Origin: Planctomycetota bacterium
Lineage (GTDB): Bacteria > Planctomycetota > JACQVV01 > JASMLP01
Direction: 5' to 3'
DNA: 64,000 nucleotides
Assembly (NCBI GenBank): GCA_030748635.1
Contig: JASMLP010000004.1
Location: 1-64,000 of the forward strand
This document shows positions 9,587-19,904 of the stretch, piece by piece; position 1 is the first letter of the stretch, and each line of letters begins with the position of its first letter. The translations under genes and the position numbers were made by a program. Under the pieces are notes generated by a model. The model saw only the letters and a program-made list of their open reading frames with translations, searched no databases and was not told the origin of the DNA.

Positions 9587-12500
9587 TTAACGAAGCGCAG
9601 CCACCGCCCGTTGATAGTATTTTTCAGCTTTCTCGGTCTTTTTTTCACTCGCGGCCCGGGCCGCTAAAATCCGGTAAACCAAGGCCTGCGTCGGCCGATG
9701 ATCGCTACGACGAGCGATTCTTCGAGCCAGGGAGAGATAGGGAGCCACGCGACCCTCTTGCTTCTCGCTTTCCGCCAGAGAAGCGAGGTCGAGATAGAGC
9801 CCAGGAACCCTCCATTCGACCCCCAGTTCCGCGTGCAATCGCAAAGCGTCGTCCAGGTGCTCACCAGCCTCCTGGGAACGCCCTCTCTGCAATTCCAGTC
9901 GACCCAGAAGATGAGAACAGTCGGCCAATCCCCGAGAACATGAAAATGTCTGAAACCGAGCCCACGCATCCCGAGCCCAACGGTGCGCTTCCTCGATTTT
10001 CCCCTCGGCATCAGCGATCCACCCCAACCCTTGCATGAGAAAAGGGAGAACGAGAGCCTGACGATAATTTCGAGCCCGCTCCAAAGCGATCTCGTAGCTC
10101 GATCGAGCCTCATCCCAGCGCCCCCCGAGGAACGCCACCTCACCACGAAGACCGTACAAACCCACCTCGACACGGGGCTGTGATGAAACCGAAAGCGCGA
10201 CATTGACCCGACCGAGGAGACTTACCGAACGCGCCAATTCGCCTCGGGCCAGATGAACCCGGGCTTCGTCCAGAAGAAGAGAGGGCATCTCCTCTTGAAG
10301 ATCTTCTTCCAGCACCAGAACCCGAGCCTCCAAAAGATGAGCCAAGACCGATTGCCACTGCCCAAGATGAAATTCGATCGCGGCTCTGGCGCGATGCCAG
10401 CGAACCCCCAGAATCGCTCGTTCCAAGCCGACAGACACGATGCTATCCAGCAATCTGCGGGCCTCACCGTAACGATCGGAAAGAATCTCGGACTCCGCCC
10501 GGGCCAGGATAACCCACGGATCGGAATCGAACCCGGGTGGACTCGCACGCAACAGATCCAGTCGAGCTTCCACTACCTCTCCCCCCTGAAAACGAGCCCG
10601 GCCGATCGCCGACCCCAACGCCAAACTGGGACTTTTCCCCAGGGCCTGAGTCTGCCTCAAAACCTGATCCAAGATCTCTCTCGATCGAAGAACACCCCCA
10701 GACTCCAACTCGATTTCGCCCAGCAGACGCTGAACTTCCAGAATTGACAATTTTGGATCGTCAATGGGCGCTGTTTCATCTCCGACATTCACCGGAGCCG
10801 GATCCGGAGCCTTCTTCTCGACAAAAGGGTGAAAGAACTCCCGAGCCTCCAAAAACCGCCCCTGCGAAAAGGCGTGTCGCGCCGCCATTCCCCGATACAG
10901 GTAAGATTTATCCTGCATGCCACACCCCGAGGCATGGCGAACCAGATCCGCGGCAACCTCCTCCAAATGATCCGAACTAGTGTCCTCCATTCGCTGAAGT
11001 ATCCGGGCATGGACCTCCTTGCGCTGAAGCTCACTGAGCGATTCCACACACATCTCCCGCACAGACGCGCAGGGAAAACGGTACCGAGAAATCCCTCGAA
11101 CCTCCTGAACCGTTAGCAGATTTTTTTCCAGAAACGGACGGATCTTTTCGAGTAATCCCCGAGAATCTTCCCGAGAAACATGCACCATATCTTCGAGTGT
11201 CATCGGCATCGAAAGCAAAGCCAAGGTACCGAGGAGTTCACGACTCGCCCCCTCGAACTCAGCCAGAGAATCTACCCATTGCTTTTCCAGTCGTTTCGAA
11301 AAGAGCCCCTCTGGATAGGCTCCTTTCCCAAATCCGAGCATTTCCCAACAGCCCGCTCGCCCCTCCACCATCCACCCCAAGCGATAGGCTTCCTTCACGA
11401 ACGAAATCACATCGACTGGGTACGGCGAATACAAAGAGCAAAGCTCTCCCGCCAGTTCGACATTCACCCGGTCGGTACCCAAAACCTGCTCAAACAGCTC
11501 CAGAATCTCCCCATGAGAAAGTTCACGATCTATATCTTTCGAGTCGCCGGAGACCCAACGTTCAAGCCGTCGAGATTCGGACCGATTTTCATGATATATC
11601 TCCAGATCTTTACGAAGACGCTCCTGAAAACTTTCCATATGAGCCGAAAACAGAACACTTCGCTGATCTGGTCGGACCTCGATCGACCCACACTGGGGAC
11701 AAACTCCACCGCCACCCGCACGCACCGGACCCGAAACGTTGAAACTTGCTCCACATCCGATGCATTCGTATAAACTTTGCCGCTGACAGGCCAGAATCTC
11801 GAGAACATCATCGGAAGTCAGAACTCCCATCTCCGTCAGAATCTCTCCCAAACGACGAGCGGGAGCCCCGCCCTCTCCCACACTCACCTCTTGAGCCTGC
11901 CGCCGCAACGCTCGACGCACTTCCTCCGGAGCGGCGCGGGCCAGACGAATAGCGAGACGCCCAAATGAAGTCTCCCCGGTTCGAAGCCCCTGAATGACAG
12001 GAGAGGGCCGAGCGCTACGAACCGCGCGCAACCTCAAGCAGTCTGCCAGCTGCGAACGAGTCATCATGCCCTCCTGAACCAGGACCTCTCCCAGCGGAAT
12101 AGGCTCCGAATACGTAGCCTGAATCTGAAGAGCCGTGTAAAGCTGTTCTCGACTCAAGAAAGACTGTTCAACAGCAATCTCACCCAGAAGAAGAATCGCA
12201 GCGCCAGGGTCCGCCTCGACTGCTGACTCCTCCACCCGGGGTAGGGTCCGGACAGAATTTTCAAGTCCCTCCTCTTCTAGCAGAGCGAGAAGACGCTCCG
12301 CCGCTTCATCTCCATCTGCGGGCCGAGCCTCCCGATTCTTGGACAGCATATCCATAACGAGTGATTCAACCGAAAAAGGAAGATCAGGAACCTTCGGACC
12401 CAGTGGCGGAGGGTCATCTCGAACATGCTTATAAATCGTTTCCAGGTTGGTCTTCCCTTCAAAGGGCTTCGTACCCGAAAGAGTGATGTACGCGGTGACT

Positions 12501-13180
12501 CCAAGAGCATACACATCGACTCGAACATCCAACCCTCCCCCCTGAACCAACTCCGGAGCCATGAAAGCCGCCGTACCCACGATCTGGTCGGTACGTGTCA
12601 AATCATCCACCCCTTCCACTCGCACCAAGCCAAAGTCGAGGACCTTCACTCCTCCGTCCTCGGTGAGCATGATATTTCCAGGCTTCACATCCCGATGAAT
12701 CACTGGTGGCAACTGACGGTGCGCCGCTCCCAGTCCTCGTGCGGCCTGAGAAAGAACATTTACCGCCTTTTTCCACGGAAGAGCTCCCCCCTGCTGAACC
12801 CTCTCGGTGAGCGTTTCGCCACGCAGCAACTCCATCACCAGATAGTGCTCTCTCTCGGTCCTCCCGATACCCAAAATCCGCACCACATTGGGGTGTTCTA
12901 TCTGTGCTCCGAGTCGAGCCTCACGCTGGAATCGTTCGATATCCTGCTCACGGATCGTGGCAGAAATCGGCAAAACCTTGACCGCGACATCTTTTTCTAG
13001 CGTTCGATGGGATGCCCGAAAGACGATCCCCATCCCTCCCCTTCCGATCTCCTCCTTGAGCAAGCAAGCCCCGAGAGTACGGCCAATGTACTGGTCCGAT
13101 CGGCTTCCAGAGCCGGAATCTGAATTGGAAGATCGAGACACAAAACGCTCCACAGAAAGTAAGTCACGAGAACTACCCAT
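9587..13180 (-). CDS. Serine/threonine protein kinase with MshEN-like repeats, zinc ribbon and C-terminal TPR/MalT-like helical repeats
   Basis: GRGGMGIVFRA, VIHRDVKPGNIMLTEDGGVKVLDFGLV; RLGEILTEMGVLTSDDVLEILACQRQ; CIGCGASF...CPQCGS; long helical repeat C-terminus. Confidence 0.9.
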   Translation of the reverse strand: MGSSRDLLSVERFVSRSSNSDSGSGSRSDQYIGRTLGACLLKEEIGRGGMGIVFRASHRTLEKDVAVKVLPISATIREQDIERFQREARLGAQIEHPNVVRILGIGRTEREHYLVMELLRGETLTERVQQGGALPWKKAVNVLSQAARGLGAAHRQLPPVIHRDVKPGNIMLTEDGGVKVLDFGLVRVEGVDDLTRTDQIVGTAAFMAPELVQGGGLDVRVDVYALGVTAYITLSGTKPFEGKTNLETIYKHVRDDPPPLGPKVPDLPFSVESLVMDMLSKNREARPADGDEAAERLLALLEEEGLENSVRTLPRVEESAVEADPGAAILLLGEIAVEQSFLSREQLYTALQIQATYSEPIPLGEVLVQEGMMTRSQLADCLRLRAVRSARPSPVIQGLRTGETSFGRLAIRLARAAPEEVRRALRRQAQEVSVGEGGAPARRLGEILTEMGVLTSDDVLEILACQRQSLYECIGCGASFNVSGPVRAGGGGVCPQCGSIEVRPDQRSVLFSAHMESFQERLRKDLEIYHENRSESRRLERWVSGDSKDIDRELSHGEILELFEQVLGTDRVNVELAGELCSLYSPYPVDVISFVKEAYRLGWMVEGRAGCWEMLGFGKGAYPEGLFSKRLEKQWVDSLAEFEGASRELLGTLALLSMPMTLEDMVHVSREDSRGLLEKIRPFLEKNLLTVQEVRGISRYRFPCASVREMCVESLSELQRKEVHARILQRMEDTSSDHLEEVAADLVRHASGCGMQDKSYLYRGMAARHAFSQGRFLEAREFFHPFVEKKAPDPAPVNVGDETAPIDDPKLSILEVQRLLGEIELESGGVLRSREILDQVLRQTQALGKSPSLALGSAIGRARFQGGEVVEARLDLLRASPPGFDSDPWVILARAESEILSDRYGEARRLLDSIVSVGLERAILGVRWHRARAAIEFHLGQWQSVLAHLLEARVLVLEEDLQEEMPSLLLDEARVHLARGELARSVSLLGRVNVALSVSSQPRVEVGLYGLRGEVAFLGGRWDEARSSYEIALERARNYRQALVLPFLMQGLGWIADAEGKIEEAHRWARDAWARFQTFSCSRGLADCSHLLGRLELQRGRSQEAGEHLDDALRLHAELGVEWRVPGLYLDLASLAESEKQEGRVAPYLSLARRIARRSDHRPTQALVYRILAARAASEKKTEKAEKYYQRAVAALR

Positions 13181-13270
13181 GAACCTGATTCCGGACTATA
13201 ATAAAAATACGTAGGCAATTGGAGTGCATTAGAAGATCGGACCAAGGAAGGTTCGGAGGGGAGTTATGTC

Positions 13271-13972
13271 ATGAGCCTGGAAGCCATCCAGGCCACGATT
13301 CGAGTTGAACGTGCGTCTCGGGTGCGCCGAACGCTCGTACCGAGAATCCAGCAAGAGGCCGCCAACAAACCGGTACAAGACGCACGGGACGCTTTCGAAG
13401 CGGAAGTGGCCCGCCGTCAGATCCCTATCTCCCTGCGTCACATCGAGGAAGAAATCCGTCACGTCGGCCGCAACCTCGTTTCCCTTCTCGACGTACGAGA
13501 ACGCCTCGAGCGGGCGCAACCGGAACTGGAACGCATGGCTCGAATCACCGAAAGAGCCACTCAGGACATCGATGAAACCGAGCGGAGTGTTTTGACCGCC
13601 CTCGTGAACGAAGCCAGCCAGCGAATCGCCGTCGATCTTCCTGAAGAGGAAGGACTCCAGGACCTCCTCGAATGGATCGATCTGGATTCCCCCGAAAATA
13701 TCCACCGAAGCCAGCAAACCATCGATCGTCTTCGGAGTCGACTGACTGGTCACCAGGAACAATTCGATGCCGTGCGCGACGAACTTCTCGATGACCTGGC
13801 CTACTTCTCCCACGAACGTCGACTTCATTTCGACCCAGCACACCAACTTCCTGCCACGTCGCTGGAGCAGGAAGCCCGAGACCTTGCCCTCCAATTGACC
13901 GAAGACCCTCTTTCTGCCCGTCGAGCCCAGGCCCATATCCCACGTGGCGTGGCTCTTCATCTTCTCGACTGA
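13271..13972 (+). CDS. Putative divergent flagellin-like protein
   Basis: LERAQPELERMARITERATQDIDETERSVLTALVNEASQRI resembles flagellin N-terminal D1 (LxRMxxLxxQAxNGTxxDxDRxxxxxExxxLxxEI); IDRLRSRLTGHQEQFDAVRDEL and C-terminal AQAHIPRGVALHLLD resemble flagellin C-terminal D1/D0; followed directly by FliS-like gene. Confidence 0.5.
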   Translation: MSLEAIQATIRVERASRVRRTLVPRIQQEAANKPVQDARDAFEAEVARRQIPISLRHIEEEIRHVGRNLVSLLDVRERLERAQPELERMARITERATQDIDETERSVLTALVNEASQRIAVDLPEEEGLQDLLEWIDLDSPENIHRSQQTIDRLRSRLTGHQEQFDAVRDELLDDLAYFSHERRLHFDPAHQLPATSLEQEARDLALQLTEDPLSARRAQAHIPRGVALHLLD

Positions 13973-13975
13973 ACC

Positions 13976-14365
13976 ATGCCTTCAACCCCACCCACCATCC
14001 GCCCTCGCGCTGCCCGCGGGTACCGTCGTATCTCGATCCTCACCGCCGAACCGGCCAAGGTCATCATGGAACTCCTTCAGGGAGCCATCACCTCCCTGTC
14101 ACAGGCTAACCGTGAGGGATCCATTCACCCGGAACTCGACGTGGCACGAGCTCTTTCAATCGTAGGTGAACTGGATCTGTTTCTCGATTTTGACTCCGAG
14201 CCTCAGGTCGCCAAGAACTTCATGACCCTGTACGCTCACCTGCGACAACGACTAGGGCCTTGCTGCAGAAAATTCGACCCCGAAGTTTCGAAAGAAGTCC
14301 TCTCGGTACTCTCGATTTTGAAAGAAGGGTGGGTCGAGGTACACCGCAAAAGAGAGCGTCGATAA
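13976..14365 (+). CDS. FliS-like flagellin chaperone family protein
   Basis: ILTAEPAKVIMELLQGAITSLSQA...ARALSIVGELDLFLDFDSEPQVAKNFMTLYAHLRQRL...VLSILKEGWVEVH aligns along the full FliS fold. Confidence 0.7.
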   Translation: MPSTPPTIRPRAARGYRRISILTAEPAKVIMELLQGAITSLSQANREGSIHPELDVARALSIVGELDLFLDFDSEPQVAKNFMTLYAHLRQRLGPCCRKFDPEVSKEVLSVLSILKEGWVEVHRKRERR

Positions 14366-14404
14366 GCGGATTTCCCGACAAGCGGTGTATTCTCTCCTCG
14401 AGTC

Positions 14405-15475
14405 CTACACCACGCGCACGAGCCAGTTGTGCCGATCTTCTGCCCGACCTCTCTGGATATCACACAACGTCCGATAGAGCGTGCTGGTAATCGATTCCGG
14501 TCCTCCGACAGGAACCTCATGTTGCTGACCCTTGTGCAAGATCATCCCCACAGGTGTAACCACAGCGGCCGTTCCGCAAGCGAAGATCTCCGTGACCCGC
14601 CCCTCAGCGACTCCAGACAGGACCTCATCGATAGCCAGTTGCCGTTCCTCGAACCCGACTCCATGATCCTCACAGAGAATACGAATCGAATCCCGAGTTC
14701 CGCCCGAAAGGATGGTGCCGCCTAATGGCGCGGTGCACACCACCCCATCCACAACGAACATGACATTCATTCCACCCATCTCTTCAACGTATCGACGTTC
14801 CTGAGCGTCGAGCCACAAAACCTGCTCACATCCGGACTCGCTCGCCGTTTTCTGGGCCAGAAGACTCGCGGCGTAATTGCCGGCGGTCTTGGCTTCTCCC
14901 ATCCCCCCCTTGCAGGCCCGCACAAAATCTTGACTCGTCGCGATCTTTACCGGCTTCCAACCATCCTTGAAGTAACTTCCGACCGGACTCAAGATGATGT
15001 AATAGAGGTATTCGGTCGACGAACGCACCCCCAGAACCGCTTCGGTCGCGATCATATTGGGACGAAGATACAAAGCCCCTTCTCCTCCGGGGACCCAGTC
15101 CTGCTCGAGCTCGACGAGACGCTTCATGGCCTCCAAATTCGCCTGAACATTCAGTTCCGGCATGCACAACCTGCGAGCCGACCGGTTGAGCCTCTCACAG
15201 TTGTATTCGGGTCGAAAAAGATGGATCGATCCATCCTCGTGACGAAACGCCTTGAGCCCCTCGAACACCTCCTGGCCGTAGTGCAACACCAAAGAGGCTG
15301 GGTCCATCGAAAAAGGGGCGTAAGGCTCGATACACGAATTTTGCCAGCCCTGATCCGGCGTCCATCGAGAAGTGAACATATTGGCGGTAAAGTACTTCCC
15401 GAACCCCAGGGTCCTTGGATCCAAATCGATGTCCGGATTTTTGTTTACGGCACGATCGATAATCTCCATGCGCAT
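14405..15475 (-). CDS. ilvE: Branched-chain amino acid aminotransferase
   Basis: YGQEVFEGLKAFRHEDGSIHLFRP, KTAGNYAASL, EEMGGMNVMFV; AGGAAGGAG Shine-Dalgarno before MRMEIID; ORF upstream extension to 16180 judged spurious. Confidence 0.9.
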   Translation of the reverse strand: MRMEIIDRAVNKNPDIDLDPRTLGFGKYFTANMFTSRWTPDQGWQNSCIEPYAPFSMDPASLVLHYGQEVFEGLKAFRHEDGSIHLFRPEYNCERLNRSARRLCMPELNVQANLEAMKRLVELEQDWVPGGEGALYLRPNMIATEAVLGVRSSTEYLYYIILSPVGSYFKDGWKPVKIATSQDFVRACKGGMGEAKTAGNYAASLLAQKTASESGCEQVLWLDAQERRYVEEMGGMNVMFVVDGVVCTAPLGGTILSGGTRDSIRILCEDHGVGFEERQLAIDEVLSGVAEGRVTEIFACGTAAVVTPVGMILHKGQQHEVPVGGPESITSTLYRTLCDIQRGRAEDRHNWLVRVV

Positions 15476-15691
15476 GGACTCCTTCCTGTTCGTCAGTAAT
15501 TTCAAGTTTCGAGAAGATTCAACATGATACATGGCCCGGCCTGCAGTTTCTTCCCCCATTCCTGAACGTTTCTTTTGCTTACCGCCTAAACCCTTGATTA
15601 CCCTGGGGTGTGGGAGAGGTTTTTTCGCGATGCTTGTTCGCCCCCCCCATCCTCGATACCATTGACAGTTTAGGCGCCGATCCACCTTGCG

Positions 15692-18600
15692 ATGATGCCT
15701 CCTGAGAAGCCCCTTCCCATCACGGTCCACGAGGACCTCTTCCTGCGCATCGCGCTGAGAAAAGGGCTCATGCCCAGCGAGTTCCTGACAACAGGACTCG
15801 AGGATGCCTACGAACAGGACGGTCGGCACATCGGACTTGTTCTCTTGCGTCAGCGATTGCTCGACACAGAAGACCTGCGAACCGTCTGTCGAGAAATCCA
15901 GAAGTTCTTGAGCTCCAAGGAATACGCCGATCGACTTCACGCTGAAGAAGAGCAAGTCGCGAAACAGATTGCGCGACGACAACTGATCCCCGAGAGGAGA
16001 CTCCAGGAGGTTCGGGGAGAACAAGAGTCCCTCCAGGAAAAAGGCCAGCCGTACAGCCTCGGGTTTCTCCTCATGGAAAAAGGCGATCTCGATCCGATTG
16101 AGTACCTCGAATTCTTCAAGGATACCCTTGTCGAGGAGTATCAAAGCGGCGTGATCCCGACAACTTCTCCTCAGAAGCAAATCGTGAGTTGTAGCGAGTG
16201 TAGCGCGCGATTCCGGGTCAAAAAATCTACTGAACGAAAAGGATTCCGCTGCTCTCGCTGCGGAAATACCGTACGAATCAATCGAGGCCAGAAGGACACG
16301 AAAGGCAGCGGTATCCTAACCGGAAAAACCACCCGGCAAACGCGGCCAACCAAACACAGAAAGCGAAAAGAAGCCCGTTCGTCCGCATTCGACAAGGAAA
16401 ATTTTGCCGGCTACCAGATCCTGGGAGAGATCGCCCGCGGAGGCATGGGAATCGTTTACAAAGCCTCACAAAAAAATCTCAACCGAATCGTCGCCCTGAA
16501 AATTCTCAAAGAAGGAGACCGAGCGACCAAAGCGTCGATCGAACGATTCATGCGAGAGGCCCGAGCGGCGGGAAAATTGCGACACCCCAACATCATTGCG
16601 GTTTATGAAGTGGATCGATTCCAGGGGGTTCCCTACTTTTCCATGGAGTACATCGAGGGAGACAGCCTAGACACGTTGATCAGTAAAAAACGGCTAGGCG
16701 TTCAAAAAAGCCTTGGACTCCTGATCGATGTGGCCAAGGCCGTTCATCATGCCCACAGCGAAGGGGTCATCCATCGGGATCTCAAGCCCGGAAACATCCT
16801 AGTCGATGCCGATGGGGCCGCCAAGATCACCGACTTCGGACTGGCAAAAAATACGGAAGTCAAAGGACGGTTGACTCGAAGCGGATTCGCCATCGGAACC
16901 CCTTATTACATGAGTCCGGAACAGGCAAGAGGAGATCTCAAGCGAATCGGAGCCCGGTCGGATGTCTACAATCTCGGTGTTATTCTCTATGAATGCCTTA
17001 CCGGACGGGTTCCCTTTACCGGAAGATCCAATGTCGAAATTTACGAAAAAATCCGCCACGAAGAGCCACGCCCACCTCGAGAGCACCAGCCCTCCGTTCC
17101 CAGGGACATCCAGACCATCTGCTTGCGGACGATAGAAAAAGACCCTTCAGCTCGATACCCGACCGCCCTCGACTTCGCAGAAGATATCGAACGATTTCTT
17201 GCCGGCGAACCGATCCAGGCCCGCCCGGTACCGATTCAGGCGCGCATCTTCAAAAAGATCGTCAAACACAAACTCGTCTCATCACTCGTTCTTCTGCTCG
17301 CTCTTGTGGTTATCGGCTCCGGAATGGCGATTTACTACTTCCAGTGGAAAACCGAAGAAGAAAGGGCCGATCGACAGCAAGGAAGTCTTGTCGATCAACA
17401 GAGAAAAAAACGAGAAGTCGAACGACTGCTTCGATCCGGGCAAGAAGCCATGGAGGAGTACCAGATCGAATCCGCCCTTCGATTCTTCCAACAGGCCTAC
17501 GACCTTCTTCCCAACCATCCAGCGACCCTGATAGAACGAGGAATCGCCTACTACTACCAGGGAGACCACCTGAGCGCTGTCGCGGACCTCGAAATCGCGG
17601 CCCAGAAAGCTCCAGGCAGAGTTCGAGCTCACTTTTTCCTCGGAACCGCTTATTCACGGCTGGGTCAATACGATCGATCCCTCGGCAAATTCAACCGGGC
17701 CATCGACCTCTCCCCCAAAGACGCGCGCATCTACTACTACCGTGGACAGTCCATGTTGGCCGTGGGAGAAGACCGCAAGGCGTTCAAGGACTGCAAAAAA
17801 GCCCTGGAACTCGACAAAAACTACTATTTGGCTCTTTGCTCCCGCGGACTTCTTTATCTCCTTCATGATTCGCACGAAAAAGCCCTCCAGAGTTTCCAGA
17901 AAGCGTCCGCCCTCCGCCCTCGAGATCCACGAGCCCACCTCCTTATCGGGATGACACACCTCCAGGCCCGACGTCCCCGACAAGCCATCATTCATCTTCA
18001 TCAGATGTCCAAAATAGAAACCGATTACAGTGAACCGCTCCCTCCTCACTATCGAGAAAAAACCGACGGAGGCCTCCTCTATAAAGCGGCTCGCTTGAGT
18101 CAACTCGAACCGATGCTCAGCCCCGACGAGTTCCTGGTCGAATCCAACTTCTGGAAGACTTTCGGCATGAACCCCCAGTCGGTTTCAGCTAAAAATCTGA
18201 TCCAGTCCATTCAAGTGGCTCTGGGCAATCTCATCTACAAAACCTATGCGGGACAATACGAACTGGCGATGAGTAACCTCTCGCTCGTTTTATACTTCGT
18301 CAAACCTCTCACTCAGTTTCTTCTCCACATGTCCGAAGAAGGAACTTCCTACATGGAAGAGTTTCATAACCTGACCGACCTCGAGGTTTACTATCTCTCT
18401 CGTTGCCTGATCCATCTAAAAAAATACGAACTGGCGGGCTCGACGATTGATCGGTACCTTCGAGAAACGACAACCGATTCCGCCATGCTACATGTCGCCC
18501 GAGGCCTCGCCCACGAGAGCATTCGGGGGCGCGAAGACCTGGCGCTCGACCAGTTCAACAAAGCCATCCGCAAAGACCCCGCAATCGCGCGGGCTTACGT

Positions 18601-18853
18601 CTTGAGAGGCCGCACCTATATGAATTCGCGACAGCAGACTCGGGCCCGGTCCGATTTCCTGAAAGCTCTTGAAATCGACCCCCTCCGCTACGAAGCTGCG
18701 TACTATCTGGGAAGAATGGCCCAAGAAAAAGGCGACACCGAAGGCCAGAGAAAGTGGTGGAAACAAGCGACCGAGCTTTGCCCGGATCTGATACGACTAC
18801 GAAGTCGCCTTTCACGAATTAAACCCCTCCCCAATACGGAGAAAAACCAATGA
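15692..18853 (+). CDS. Serine/threonine protein kinase with N-terminal MshEN-like repeats and zinc ribbon, TM helix, C-terminal TPR array
   Basis: [87 protein letters not shown]; multiple TPR motifs. Confidence 0.9.
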   Translation: MMPPEKPLPITVHEDLFLRIALRKGLMPSEFLTTGLEDAYEQDGRHIGLVLLRQRLLDTEDLRTVCREIQKFLSSKEYADRLHAEEEQVAKQIARRQLIPERRLQEVRGEQESLQEKGQPYSLGFLLMEKGDLDPIEYLEFFKDTLVEEYQSGVIPTTSPQKQIVSCSECSARFRVKKSTERKGFRCSRCGNTVRINRGQKDTKGSGILTGKTTRQTRPTKHRKRKEARSSAFDKENFAGYQILGEIARGGMGIVYKASQKNLNRIVALKILKEGDRATKASIERFMREARAAGKLRHPNIIAVYEVDRFQGVPYFSMEYIEGDSLDTLISKKRLGVQKSLGLLIDVAKAVHHAHSEGVIHRDLKPGNILVDADGAAKITDFGLAKNTEVKGRLTRSGFAIGTPYYMSPEQARGDLKRIGARSDVYNLGVILYECLTGRVPFTGRSNVEIYEKIRHEEPRPPREHQPSVPRDIQTICLRTIEKDPSARYPTALDFAEDIERFLAGEPIQARPVPIQARIFKKIVKHKLVSSLVLLLALVVIGSGMAIYYFQWKTEEERADRQQGSLVDQQRKKREVERLLRSGQEAMEEYQIESALRFFQQAYDLLPNHPATLIERGIAYYYQGDHLSAVADLEIAAQKAPGRVRAHFFLGTAYSRLGQYDRSLGKFNRAIDLSPKDARIYYYRGQSMLAVGEDRKAFKDCKKALELDKNYYLALCSRGLLYLLHDSHEKALQSFQKASALRPRDPRAHLLIGMTHLQARRPRQAIIHLHQMSKIETDYSEPLPPHYREKTDGGLLYKAARLSQLEPMLSPDEFLVESNFWKTFGMNPQSVSAKNLIQSIQVALGNLIYKTYAGQYELAMSNLSLVLYFVKPLTQFLLHMSEEGTSYMEEFHNLTDLEVYYLSRCLIHLKKYELAGSTIDRYLRETTTDSAMLHVARGLAHESIRGREDLALDQFNKAIRKDPAIARAYVLRGRTYMNSRQQTRARSDFLKALEIDPLRYEAAYYLGRMAQEKGDTEGQRKWWKQATELCPDLIRLRSRLSRIKPLPNTEKNQ

Positions 18854-19788
18854 GAGTCGTCATCACTGGAGGCGCAGGATTCATAGGAAGCCATCTTTGT
18901 GATGTCCTCCTCGAAGATGGACATGAAGTCGTTGTACTGGACAACTTGATCACCGGCTCACTCGAAAACATCTCACACCTATTCGGCCACGAACGATTTC
19001 GCTATCTGAAAATGGATGTCACCGACTTTCTTCATGTAGAAGGTGAAGTTACCCACATCTTTCATATGGCCAGCCCAGCCAGTCCCGCCGATTTTCCACA
19101 GTTTCCGATCCAGATCCTCAAGGTCGGCTCACTGGGAACTCACAAGGCGTTGGGGCTTGCCAAGCAAAAGGGGGCTCGATTCCTCCTCGCTTCGACCAGC
19201 GAGGTCTACGGCGACCCGGAGGTCCACCCCCAAACCGAAGACTACTGGGGCCGGGTCAATCCGGTCGGTCCACGTGGAGTCTATGACGAGGCCAAACGCT
19301 TTGCGGAGGCCATGACCATGGCCTACCATCGCACCCACGGAGTCGAAACCCGGATCGTGCGTATTTTCAACACGTTCGGACCCCGTATGCGACTTTGTGA
19401 CGGACGCGTTCTCCCCAATTTTTTGACCCAGTGCCTCTCCGGAGAACCTCTTACCGTGTACGGAGACGGCTCCCAGACCCGAAGTTTCTGTTTCGTAGAC
19501 GACCTGGTTGAAGGGATCATCCAACTCATGGCCAAGGGCCCCTCCGACCCGGTCAATATCGGCAATCCCAACGAGATCACCATTCTGGAGTTCGCCGAAA
19601 AGATCAAAGCCGCAACCCAGAGCTCCAGCGAAATCGTTTTCCGCCCTCTTCCTCAAGACGATCCCAAAGTCCGCCGTCCAGATATCACCCGTGCTCGCAA
19701 CCTCTTAGGCTGGGAGCCCAAGATCTCGATCGAAGAGGGCCTCGACCGAACCATCCCTAATTTCAAAGCCCGGCTGAAAATGTCGTGA
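18850..19788 (+). CDS. UDP-glucuronate decarboxylase (UDP-xylose synthase)-like NAD-dependent epimerase
   Basis: [77 protein letters not shown]. Confidence 0.85.
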   Translation: MRVVITGGAGFIGSHLCDVLLEDGHEVVVLDNLITGSLENISHLFGHERFRYLKMDVTDFLHVEGEVTHIFHMASPASPADFPQFPIQILKVGSLGTHKALGLAKQKGARFLLASTSEVYGDPEVHPQTEDYWGRVNPVGPRGVYDEAKRFAEAMTMAYHRTHGVETRIVRIFNTFGPRMRLCDGRVLPNFLTQCLSGEPLTVYGDGSQTRSFCFVDDLVEGIIQLMAKGPSDPVNIGNPNEITILEFAEKIKAATQSSSEIVFRPLPQDDPKVRRPDITRARNLLGWEPKISIEEGLDRTIPNFKARLKMS

Positions 19789-19904
19789 ACCGGAAGCCGG
19801 GTCGGAATGTACAACTCCCCGGCAAATCGCTATGCTCCCCATAGAAACTCAAATTCATTAAAGTATGATTCGAGTTGGACACCCCCGCTCGACAGGTCTC
19901 CTCG

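Noticed and set aside
15631-15660. C-homopolymer tract upstream of the second kinase as a phase-variation switch
   Set aside because: Located between divergent genes with no identifiable promoter spacing relationship; not enough evidence.
15476-16180. N-terminal extension of the ilvE ORF to 591 aa
   Set aside because: Would overlap the start of the divergent kinase; a good Shine-Dalgarno and canonical IlvE N-terminus are at 15475.
18850-19788. Considered a dTDP-glucose 4,6-dehydratase or GDP-mannose dehydratase
   Set aside because: [33 protein letters not shown] pattern fits UDP-glucuronate decarboxylase better.
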